Part shown: positions 22,901 through 32,278 of the stretch, in pieces
Numbering within the stretch: position 1 is the first letter of the stretch
How the letters are laid out: each line of letters begins with the position of its first letter
Origin: Mesotaenium endlicherianum
Lineage: Eukaryota > Streptophyta > Zygnematophyceae > Zygnematales > Mesotaeniaceae
Length of the DNA stretch: 64,000 nt
Assembly: GCA_009602735.1 (NCBI GenBank)
Contig: WELA01003606.1
Location: 142,770 to 206,769 of the forward strand
Reading direction: 5' to 3'
The notes under the pieces: generated by a model
Seen by the model: the letters and a program-made list of their open reading frames with translations, nothing else
Database searches by the model: none
Told to the model about the DNA's origin: nothing
Program-made: the position numbers and the translations under genes

Positions 22901-23527
22901 TCCAGGGAACATCTTGTTGGAGAAGGCCAAGGAGACTCAGGTTCCTACTACACAAGCTTTTATGGAGCAGATGGCCAAGACTTGGGATATGGCAAAGACG
23001 TGTATTCGGAAGGCACAGGAAGAGCAGGTCAAGCATGCTAACAAGCACAGGAGGGAAGTGACATTCCATGTGGGCGGCAAAGTACTCTTGTCCAAAGAGA
23101 TCATACCTTTCACAGGCAAAACGAAACTGCGGGCACGATTTACAGGTCCCTTTGTAGTGCTTAAGCAGGTGAACCCAGTGGCCTACAAGTTGGAACTTCC
23201 TTCAGGCTGGCGTATCCATGACGTGTTCCATGTCAGTTGTTTGCGGCCATACGTTGACCCGAATGAAGGACATCCAGGACGACTACCTACACCGCCACCA
23301 CCGGTCGAGATCGATGACGTATTGGAGTATGAAATGGAGGCGATTGTCGGCGATCGACGAGTCAAGCGAGGTCAACGATTTGTCCAAGAGTATCTGGTCA
23401 AGTGGAAAGGGTACCATGCGGACGACAACACTTGGGAGCCAGAGGCCAACTTGACTCATTGTAAGAGTAAGTTGAGACGTTATTTGCAGAATGCGTCGAG
23501 AACGTCGCATCTTGAGGAGGGGGATGA
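19930..23527 (+). pseudogene. Element B2 pol: protease to chromodomain
   Basis: Protease CMVDSGASADFVHKKL is near 20066-20110. RT has [13 protein letters not shown] and [10 protein letters not shown] (about 21237-21266). RNase H has [14 protein letters not shown]. The integrase has CDACRGNK in the zinc finger and STSYHPQTDGQSERLNR in the core, then GPFVVLKQVNPV. The chromodomain at about 23300-23480 has YLVKWKGYHADDNTWEPE with the usual aromatic cage residues. A single N at 20302 lies between two near-identical 30-base stretches, probably an assembly artefact. Fossil with about four interruptions. Confidence 0.8.
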
Positions 23528-24271
23528 TGTAAGGTCAGAGGTTTATAAAGTGCATTTTTGAGTTTCATGAAAGTATGATTTGATTGTATAGTAGTGTAGA
23601 GTGCATTTTTGTGGTCATTTTGATATAAAGTTCATCGAACTTGGTCAAGTATTGAGAGAATTATGGATTTCCGGAGTTTAATTAGTTTTGAGGTCGGCTG
23701 ACGACTGTCCTTAATTCGCGGTGAGCGCGACCGTCGGATTGACCGACAGCGTCGAGCGATCTGGCCCGTTAGATAGAACTCAAACCTTCACGTAAGTTCG
23801 GCTGACGCGGAGTGCCGACTAGGTCGATTTACCTAGAAGTTTCGGTTTAGCCTAGCGCGTCTAAGATAGAAATTTCTAGTAATGTCGATGCATGTATATG
23901 GACGTCAATTCGGCCCGACACGTCAGATTGGACTTATCTGGCTTACTCACGAATATTCTGGAAGGGACAATTTGACGAACACTTAGGAAAATCCGTAGCT
24001 TCCTCCTAGGGAGGAGCACTTAGGCAGAAAATTATAAATAGGCATAACTTCTTTGTTTCTTATCAGTTTTCACTTCTGTAAATTCCTACGGGTTTGTAAT
24101 GACAAGTCCTTTTATCCTACATCATTTGTGAGCAGCTTCTTGCCACTCAAAATGTCAAGTAGTTTTTCTAAGCCTTCTTAGCAATATTCCGCTGCACTCT
24201 TGAATATGATTGCAACTAGCTTTGTTCCTCGTGAGTCACTACGCTTCCACTAGGGCACTCTGCCCCTTTCA
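23528..24271 (+). repeat. 3' LTR of element B2
   Basis: 744 bp from TGTAAGGTCAGAGG to CCCCTTTCA, collinear with the 5' LTR at 18131-18874. The family A LTR resumes after the 5-bp duplication. Confidence 0.85.
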
Positions 24272-24683
24272 GTGGTGGATTTGGTTAACCGAGGTCCTAC
24301 CAACGTGGTTAACTCCCGGGTAGGCGGTGCCATCGCACTGGCCGTTGAACAGTAAACTCATTCCATGTACATATGCTAGGCATTGCTCTCGAGTTCGACA
24401 TTTGGAAACGAGGCCAACTCTCTTGTACAGCTTATTGAGAGAGATCTGAATCCAAGGCGAGAAGCCATTGATACGCACTGTCTTCTAACCTTACTTATGT
24501 ATGAGTTTACTGATTGCATTATTGATGCTCGTTTACTTGCATTTGATTTACGAGTGTTGTTCAGTGCTAGTGTGTTGTCCTTTTGCCGTTTAATCAGTTA
24601 ACTTAAAATCCATAAAGATTACTTGCTGATATAAAGATCTTTATTAATTGTTGATCGCCTATTTGGTAAGTCGATTCATTTCA

Positions 24684-25082
24684 TCGTATCTACCTCCACC
24701 TGTTTCGCTGTCTCCATTCGACCATCACGCCCTTGGACTTTCACTTGTCCTGTGCTCCAGTGCACTTGAGGGTTGGCTTTTCTCAGCCATGGTTGGCCCA
24801 ATGTCACCTCTTGGTGACCCAACTCTGCCTGCTCCTTAACTTCAGTACTCTGGTGCCCCGCTACTTCCACGTGAATAGCTTCCGTAGGTGAACCACACTT
24901 GAGTCTCTGTCCATTCGCCAAAATTGCCTCCTTAGGCTCATAATGCTTTTGCACAGGGATTCGCCACTCTTTCACCAGCTCCTAGTGCTCAAAGTTTGCA
25001 CTTGCGTCACTGTCGACCATACACTTCGCCTTATTGCCGTCGACCACTCCTTCCACGATGATAGGCTTGTCAACGTCTCGTC
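24684..25082 (-). pseudogene. Element B1 protease-region piece
   Basis: On the minus strand this matches the protease to pre-RT part of family B (ILANGQRLKCG; LGQPWLRKANPQVHW), the same stretch as 20010-20434 of B2. It belongs to B1, whose other part ends at 10412 on the far side of element A1. Broken fossil piece. Confidence 0.7.
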
Positions 25083-25539
25083 AAGTGTTCGTCAAATCGT
25101 CCCCTTTGGAATATTCGTGAGTAAGGCAGATCAGTCTAATCTGACGTGTCGGGCCGAATTGACGTCCACATACATGCATCGACATTACTAGAATATTCTA
25201 TCTAAGACGCGCTAGGCTAAACCGAAACTTTTAGGTAAATCGACCTAGTCGGCACTCCGCGTCAGCCGAACTTACGTGAAGGTTCGAGTTCATTCAAACG
25301 GGCCAGATCGCTCGACGCTGTCGGTCAATCCGACGGTCGTGCTCACCGCGAATTAAGGACAGTCGTCAACCGACCTCAAAACTAATTAAACTTTGGAAAT
25401 CCATAACTCTCTCAATACTTGACCAAATTCGATGAACTTTCTATCAAAATGACCATAAGAATGCACTCTATACTACTACACATTCAAAACATACTTTCAT
25501 GAAACTCAAAAATGCACTTTATAAATCTATGACCTTACA
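25083..25539 (-). repeat. Partial 5' LTR of element B1
   Basis: About 457 bp matching the first part of the family B LTR and ending CCTTACA in plus view, followed by the duplicated ATAAC (25540-25544). It marks the right edge of the B1 insertion in A2. Confidence 0.75.
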
Positions 25540-25544
25540 ATAAC

Positions 25545-26757
25545 CACTCTTGAGATCTATCTTACTGAACAATTTAGCACCAGACAGGGTATCAAGCAAA
25601 TCCTCGATTCTGGGTAAAGCATACTTATTCTTTACTATACTTCTGTTAAGAGCTCTGTAATCCACACACATCCGCATACTACTATTCTTTTTCTGAACAT
25701 ATAGGATGGGTGCGCCATAAGGTGATTTACTGGGGGAAATATAACCATTTTCCTCCAGCTCTGCAATCTGTGTTTTCAACTCTTCGCTCTCCACATAAGA
25801 CAAGCCATAAGTGCGTTGTCAGGGTGGCTGACTCCCAGGTAATAAATCAATCCTGTGATCTACTTCCCTCTTAGGGGGTAGTCCTGGAGACATATTATAA
25901 ACATCATTGCACTGAGCAACGATTTTTGCAGCAGTAGGGTGCTTCGGAGGGCTTACCTTTTTCTCGACCACTTCTTCAGGTTGAGGAGGTACCTCTCTTA
26001 GCAGCAGACAGAACATTCTGTCTTCTTTCTGGTCCCAGTTTTTGGATGAACTCCATTGCATTCAGCAATTTGCATCCTCCTAGAAGCCTCTTCTTTTCCT
26101 TCATTTGCCATCCATACAGGACAAGAGGAAGAGCACTGGTGGGTGCCCAGTGAGTCTGCCCATCACTGGCTCCTCTCACTTTAATTGTACCTCTGCTCCA
26201 ACACGCTTCAGCTTGATGACTATTAAGCCAGGACCTGCCTGGCACGAGATCATAGAAGCTAGTGTTGAATACCTCAAATGTAAGCATTTCAGTTAGAACT
26301 GCAATGCCAGAACCTAACTGGACATCAATAAGCTTGGTTATAATTCCTCCCGGGATACTTGAGGCATCTCCAAGGAATATTTTTCTATTCCCTTGGGTGA
26401 CAGTAGGCAGCCTTAGCCGCTTCACTAAGTCCTTATGGATGAAAGTATGTGACGTCCCTCCGTCAACAAATGCCCTCACCTTCCTATCTGCAATCATGCA
26501 AAGCAGTAGGATAGGGGGCACTGTCTTTTCCTGACTTTCGCATTGTTCTCCTGACTTAGCAAAGAATTGTTGGACATCAGGTGGAACAAGAGCATCCAGA
26601 GTTTGCACTCTCTGGACGTCTATATTGCTGATGGTCTCCTTTATCTGGTTGTCAGGCATGCATAGTGAATCCAGTTCAGCAGGACCCATAATACCTGCTA
26701 CGAGGGCAGCTAGTGACGACTCACTATCTCTAGCATCCTCACAGTCAGTAGACTGGA
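25545..26757 (-). pseudogene. Element A2 pol, 5' part: protease and start of RT
   Basis: The minus strand shows the RT start ([12 protein letters not shown] and the segment before the catalytic site), the pre-RT linker ([20 protein letters not shown]) and the protease (AFVDGGTSHTFIHKDL near 26455-26500). It continues the A2 RT interrupted at 7189. Broken, with a few interruptions. Confidence 0.75.
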
Positions 26758-29386
26758 TTACTGACTGTTGCTGTCTTCTAAAGGCTGGTCCTTTTCCTTG
26801 ACCTTTGGAAAGTGCTTGCTAGGACACTGCTCTCTGTAGTTGCCCAGCTGCTGGCAGTGATAGCAAACAGATTTTGCTAAGGCTGGTCTCGGCTTAGTCC
26901 TACCACCACCTCTTCCATAGTCACCTCGATAGTAACCACCTCTCCCTCTAGACTGCATAGCATTATACTCATACTCATACTCATCACCCCGATCATCCTC
27001 AGCCTGGTCTCTTTCTATTGCAATGTAGGAACGGTGGGGCTTTTTGACAATCTTAGACACTATAGCATTACTCTGGCGCTTGTGATTGAAATGCTGCTGA
27101 TCCCAGGCATCAGCATCTTGGATCAAGTCAGCCAGTTTCTCATACTTCTTTTCAGCAAAATGACCTTAGACTTCGCATTTAAAGCCATACCTGAAGTATG
27201 CTATTCTATACCGCTCTGGCAAGTCTGGCTGCTTCATCATGTTCTCCTGGAACTTTTGAGCAAACTCAGCAACTGAAGTGGTCTGCTTCACTGTCAAGGA
27301 TGTCATGATTTATTGAGTCGAGGATGACGTATAAAACCAAGCTGTACGTGTGTGAACCATCAACCTAGGAAGATTGACTTTGCATTAACTTTACGCATCC
27401 ATATATTGACCTTTTCTAGATTTCCGAGTCACCAAAGTGTAGCGCGTCGAAGCATTTTCCGAATGGCACCGGTTTCGCGTCATTTGGTTAATTATCGAGC
27501 GAGATACACGCGATCTAGTCCGCACTCCTTTCTGCACCTAGCGAAATCACACCAAATGGCCAACTTGTGACTCAATGCACCCAAAGGTGACAATGTTGAC
27601 TATTCGTGATCCCAAGGACCCCTAGCTTTGTGCGCACAAATCCGCGAGCCCTTTAGACTACATAAGTCTTGCATTCCATAGTATAAGTGCATCATTGAGG
27701 CTATAACTTGGTGACTGCATCACCTACCCCTAGAGGAAGCTTCCTCAAGTTCCAGATTCACTTTTGAGGCGCTATCTAGGTAGAACTACCCAAGGTAAGC
27801 TCCACCAATGAGAGACACTTAGCATGTTTTACGTGCTTTGCTTTGATTGGTTTGAGTTATGCTTAGCCTATAGGAGTCCTAGTACATGCCCTGTACACAT
27901 TAGTGGATATAAGAGAGCCTCCTACAGTGACTACATACATTGGATCCGCCGCATACGACGCCGGGTTTCTAGGAGTATAAGTGCTAGAGGTGTCCCTAGA
28001 GGGACATCTTCTTAGAAGTCCCATTATGCCAATTGTAAGTCACAGAGACTATCAGTAAAGCTTACACTTTTATCTCTTGTGTTTTCAGGACCACATAGTC
28101 TCTCTCTTGTGAAGGGCAAGCCTTGCTGGCTTCCAGTCACAAGAAGAACTTAACAAGTAGTGAGCAAAGTCACAGCTTATACCCTCTGCCATAGGACTAC
28201 TCTTGAAGATCATGATGTGCTTCCAGAGATCTTTTGGGCCAGACTTTATTAGTTGTTTTCTTACCATATTACAGTTTTGACGTGCTCACTCTGGAGAGTA
28301 CACACTCCTTAATTAAAACATTTGACGCTTGATTGTCTTCTATCTATAAAGCCACATGTATTATAGACTTCATTACAGCAAAGCCTGCTTGCTTATTATG
28401 CATTGCTTGTGTTGATAATACGCACCCGACCTCCTACCGCACAACAAGGAGATCATTGCATAGATAGCTTTCTCATACTGATTGATGACATCAAACTTCT
28501 CATGCAGTTTCTCGACAAACTCTATCCAAGTAGGGTCACCGACCTGCTGAGCCTTACGCTCTCCTTTCCAATACAGCCACCAGTCTGCTGCACTGCCTTT
28601 CAGTAGAGCACCAGTGTGCCTGACCTTCTCGCAATCTTGTAGTTCTGGGTAGTTCTCCAGCCACTGCTCAACATTAGCGAGAAACTTGATCAGGTAATAC
28701 TTTTTGTTTCCCTCAGGATTATAATCCTGGGGAGGTTTCAGCTTAGGCTTACTAGGCCCTCTGCCACCACCACCAGTGGTTTGAGAACCCAGTTGGTCTC
28801 TGTCCCGCAGCAGAGACATTAAGATTCTTTTGTCCTCCTGTTAAAACTGATACATGCTCGCCACTTGCGATTGCATTTGCACAAATAATGCTCCCAAATC
28901 CACACTCTGAGGTGGGAGTCTAGCAAATGCAACAGTAGCAATGGCATCCACTTGCTGAGTAGTGTCCTCAACAGTCCCTCTCGCTCCTGCAGCAGCATTT
29001 CCTGCCGCATTCAGCCGGTCACGTATTTGACCTAGGGGTACATTGATATGTACAGCAGGAGGTGGGTTCAGAACATTGGCCCTTGATGCCATAAGTTCTT
29101 CAACAGTGCGCTCGTCAGCTGGCTGTCCTTCCCTCCTTTCTGTGTCTTCAGCGGCCTTTGCTAATTGTTCAGCTTCTAATTTGGCTCTCTCCTCCTCGGC
29201 TTGCTGTGCTGCGACTGCGGCAATAGCAATTTCCTCATCTGCAACCTCTCTAGCTGCAGTATCTGCCACTGTTTCAGAATAGGTACGGGTTCCCGCTACA
29301 TGGCTTTCCGCCTGGTTTTGGACATTCTCGGTATCCTGGTTCTCCATGTCTTGGGAGTTGCTTGTTTGAGACCTTGTCCCTACCAT
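26758..29386 (-). pseudogene. Element A2 gag, interrupted by insert E
   Basis: Gag runs from a start at 29386 (MVGTRSQTSNSQDMENQ) through an alanine- and glutamate-rich N-terminal region, the capsid part (KYYLIKFLANVEQWLENYP; KGSAADWWLYWKGE) and a zinc knuckle (CYHCQQLGNYREQC) to about 26758. Insert E occupies 27301-28446. Broken fossil. Confidence 0.75.
27301..28446. mobile_element. Insert E: about 1.15-kb LTR-like insertion in A2 gag
   Basis: Family A gag breaks off after CAAGGA at 27300 and resumes with AAGGAGATC at 28446-28454, so a 4-5 bp target duplication flanks the insert. It begins TGTCATGATT and ends CACAACA, as an LTR would. No coding region or match to the other families here was recognised. 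A solo LTR of a fifth family is the simplest reading; a non-autonomous element is possible. Confidence 0.55.
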
Positions 29387-29401
29387 ACAAAGAAGACTCT
29401 G

Positions 29402-29419
29402 ATAACTGCTCCGATACCA
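29402..29419 (-). promoter_or_regulatory. Primer binding site of element A2 (initiator-Met tRNA)
   Basis: The minus strand reads TGGTATCGGAGCAGTTAT one base inside the LTR edge at 29421. It resembles the initiator-Met tRNA primer site and is shared with A3, A4 and family B. Confidence 0.7.
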
Positions 29420-29420
29420 C

Positions 29421-30122
29421 TGAAATGAATTGTCTTACCTAATAAAGATCTTTATATCAGTAAGTTATCTTTATGGATTTTCCGTTAACTGATTAAACGG
29501 CAAAAGGACAACACACTAGCAGTGGACAACACTCGTCAATCAAATGCGAGTAAACTAGCATCAACAATGCACTCAATAAACTCATACATAAGCAAGGTTA
29601 GAAGACAGTGTGTATCAATGGCTTCTCGCCTTGGATTCAGATCTCTCTCAGTAAGCTGTACCAGAGAGTTGGCCTCGTTTTTAAATGCCGAACTCGAGAG
29701 CAACGCCTAGCATATGTACATGGAATGAGTTTACTGTTCAACGGCCAGTGCGATGCCACCGCCTACCCGGGAGTTTACCACGTTGGTAGGACCTCGGTTA
29801 ACCAAATCCACCGCCATCTCCCATCATCCCGAATCGCCATCCATCATAGGGATGTCATCTGGCCATTCATCTTGCATACCACACTTAGATGCATATCAAG
29901 GCAGTTCGCTGCTACCGAGCACGGAAGTCAGCTAGCTGTCAAAGAATGTGTCAGCAAGCTGACTTAAGCTGACTTCAGCCTGCTGCATCCGGTTGAGTCA
30001 TTAAACTGATACTAAATATAAAGTCCAGCAGACTGACTATTAAGTAAAGTTCAGCAGGCTGAATTTGATTTACTATTACATTTAAATGAATATTATATCT
30101 ACTAATATACTGATTCATTACA
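29421..30122 (-). repeat. Family A LTR shared by elements A2 and A3
   Basis: About 702 bp, TGAAATGAATTG to CTGATTCATTACA in plus view. On its left is a primer binding site, so it is the 5' LTR of A2. On its right is a polypurine tract (atccctccaacttaa in plus view) and a third ORF, so it is also the 3' LTR of A3. One LTR serving two internal regions is the mark of a tandem formed by LTR-LTR recombination. Confidence 0.8.
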
Positions 30123-30234
30123 ATCCCTCCAACTTAACTTGTTGTCGCCTCGACAACATTAAACTGCAGGAGTCTTTAATCAGGAAGCTGAACTTGACCC
30201 GCCTCTCCCAGTGACTGTCCCTTCAGCCTGTTGC

Positions 30235-31911
30235 CTAGGGGGTTATTCCTGGGGCTTCAGGATCAGGAGACCGAGATCTGGACCTAGATCTGGACAGCCC
30301 TCTAGGTCTGTCAGCTGGCCTTCTAAAGAACCCCGTTTGCTCTAAAGTTGGACCTCGAGGAGAACGAAGGATGGTAGCCTGCTCTTCACCCACTTGGGTG
30401 TTGATCCCCACAGAGACAGGCATTCCAGTAGGATGCTGAAATACATTGGCAAGAGGTACATGCCCCTGGGTGGAGGGGGAGGCGGGCATACCTCTGGCCC
30501 ACCCGCGTGTCCCTCTTCTGGCACCCCTGTCCTCTGGAGATTTCTGCCTATGTCTGCTGCCCAGTACAGTCAGATCAGCTTCTTCCCCTGCTTGGGCAGG
30601 TGGGCTGGGGGAGCGAGTGCGGGGTCCAGTTGCCTCCATGACGGGGATCACGTTCCAAATACCTGATCGTGGTTCTTTGGGAAGTGCCCCTGCCTGCCCC
30701 TGGGTCTCCTGAGTACCAGCTGCTGATGCTTCTCCTCTGCCTTGTTCTTCTTCTTCATCGTTTTCATCCTCCTCCTCGGAGAGAGTAGGGGTCTCGTCCA
30801 CTAAGTCGTCCTGCTCCCTAGTAGACATGGAGTAGTCTACCGACCTCCCTTTCTTAGGGCGCGCTGGAGGTTGCTTGGCCTTTAGCCTGCTGATATCTAT
30901 CCGGCCTGCATTCTTCGCCCATTTGACGAAGGCATGCTTTCCCTCAGAGAAGTAGTCTCTCCCCCTCCTCCTGTGCTCCTTATTCTCTGCATTCATATTG
31001 CTCAGGTAGCCATTCAGCCTGGGGTCCCAAGGGGCAATGTGAGGTGGTAGGATGAGATAGCCGTCTAGGCCATAGTGGAAGTCATCCGGTTGGGCTCGGT
31101 CACAATCCTGCTTCTTATTTGTCACGGTCATCCACCTCCAGTCTGTTGGCTGCTGGTAGTAGTGGGGTCCGACCTCAGCCTTCCTCAGTTTACACGAGAA
31201 CCAGTGGGGAGAGAACATCTGCTGTCCTGCTTCCCTGGCCAAGTACTCCCAGCTCCTCCTCTCAACTTCATTGTAAGCTGGCAGTAATGTGAGGTAGAAT
31301 ACCGTATCCTTAAAGCTATCGGGCCGCATGCTCACCATCCGGATGAGTCTCTGATCTCCCACTATTCCCGGTATGGGGACCGGCTTGTCCTCTGAATCAT
31401 CTGCATGGTACCGGGCCTGCTCTGCTGTATAGCCCACCATCTTGGCATAATCTTCGTAGAGGACCACACCAGTGTGTGTCTCGATGTACCTATCCAGTGC
31501 TGCAGTTCCTTTCCTCTATAGCAGTGTTGTCTGTTCCAGCTTGTTGATCTCTTGGGCTGCCAGCAATGCTTCCTTCAGGTTATCAAAGTTTCGGCCACCC
31601 ACCACAGTATGCCTGTAAGTGGCCAAGCTGTTCTGTCTGTCCGCTACAATCTTTTTCCTTCTCTCCTCCTCTGCCGCTGCCGCTTCCTCTTGTCGTTTCT
31701 TCTGTCTCTCCTCCTCAGCTTTCCTGAGGTTTTCCGCTTCCTGATCCTTCTTCCTTTGTGCCTCTTCTGCCGCCTCTTGTTGTCTGCGGACCCTTTCTTG
31801 TTCTCTCTTGGTGAGGGACGTCGCCGCCAGCTCCTTCTGGTATTGCTCCATTGTCCTCCCGGCTTCTTCTGCCTTGCGCTAACTGTCCTCCTTTTGTGTG
31901 GTGGGAGCCAT
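30235..31911 (-). pseudogene. Third ORF of element A3, divergent version
   Basis: In the same place as the third ORF of the other copies and with the same plan: CAG/GATG start context, E/K/R/Q-rich coiled coil, conserved block, acidic run and GHVPLANVFQHPTGMPVSV near the C-terminus. The 410-residue stretch from 31467 is open and includes YNEVERRSWEYLAREAG, LPPHIAPWDPRLNGYL and GKHAFVKWAKN. The C-terminal end is rich in RS/SR dipeptides (RSRSRSRS). By eye only about half of the residues match the A1 version, whereas pol matches far better. Function unknown; fossil with one or two interruptions. Confidence 0.65.
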
Positions 31912-32278
31912 CCTGTACATGAAACCAGGGCATAAGTTAGTAGGATATCGACCTTTGTCATAGGGATTGCAGGCAGGAAGTATGTTTGTATTAGTATGGT
32001 GGATTCGCTCCTGTTTACCTTACAGGGTGATTGCTAAAAGTCGACGTAGTTGCGGTGCGCTAACATAAACGTATGAATATGTTTTAAGTTGAGTTAAGTG
32101 AAGTTAGCTCAAGGTGCTTTATGTGGGCCAGGCTGTCCCATCTGTCACTATGCTGACACTTAGGATTCACGTAACTGTCCCTTTATCGCTCTCGTTCACT
32201 AATTGTCATATATTTTCCCCTCCAACTTAAATGGAGACAGGACCGCCTGTCACCTTCCCATGTCAACTGAAATGACAG

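Larger units (their letters stand above)
18131..24271 (+). mobile_element. Element B2: nearly whole family B chromovirus
   Basis: A 6141-bp Ty3/gypsy chromovirus with two 744-bp LTRs (18131-18874 and 23528-24271), a Met-tRNA primer site, gag, protease, RT, RNase H, integrase and a C-terminal chromodomain. It has a target duplication of GCGGT/GTGGT in the family A LTR. By eye the LTRs differ at about 25-30 sites, some 3-4 percent. This suggests insertion within the last few million years if land-plant substitution rates apply. All parts are present in order, but it is broken with about five interruptions. It is the innermost and youngest layer of the main nest. Confidence 0.85.
10413..24683 (+). 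mobile_element. Element A1: family A chromovirus inserted in B1
   Basis: A plus-strand family A fossil. In order it has gag (from 10413), protease, RT, RNase H, integrase and chromodomain (to about 15650), the third ORF (16037-17698), a purine tract (17803-17817) and a 3' LTR (17818-18130 plus 24277-24683). No 5' LTR is present; the left edge is an abrupt junction with B1 sequence. Solo LTR D (12290-12792) and the complete element B2 (18131-24271) are inserted in it. It is broken, with roughly ten interruptions. Confidence 0.8.
17818..24683 (+). repeat. 3' LTR of element A1, split by element B2
   Basis: The LTR runs from 17818 to 18130 and resumes at 24277 to 24683, together about 720 bp, from TGTAATGAATCAG to CATTTCA. 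The 5-bp sequence GCGGT at 18126-18130 recurs as GTGGT at 24272-24276 around element B2. The U3 half holds the CAGCCTGCTG-like repeats typical of family A. Confidence 0.8.
7190..25539 (-). mobile_element. Element B1: family B chromovirus, in pieces, inserted in A2
   Basis: A minus-strand family B fossil present as 7190-10412 (3' LTR, chromodomain, integrase) and 24684-25539 (protease piece and part of the 5' LTR). ATAAC at 7185-7189 and again at 25540-25544 is the target duplication. The A2 RT sequence stops at the first copy and resumes after the second, so both pieces are one insertion. Element A1 lies inside it. B1 is incomplete and broken. Confidence 0.75.
1719..30122 (-). mobile_element. 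Element A2: family A chromovirus, outermost host of the nest
   Basis: A Ty3/gypsy chromovirus fossil on the minus strand. Its 3' LTR is 1719-2468 and its 5' LTR is 29421-30122. Between them lie the third ORF (about 2590-4234), chromodomain (4779-5114), integrase (5235-6053), RNase H and RT (6163-7189, then 25545-25803), protease (about 25830-26690) and gag (26758-27300, then 28447-29386). Element B1 is inserted at 7190-25539 with ATAAC duplicated, and insert E at 27301-28446. It is broken, with well over ten interruptions. Being the outermost layer it predates B1, A1 and B2. Confidence 0.8.
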
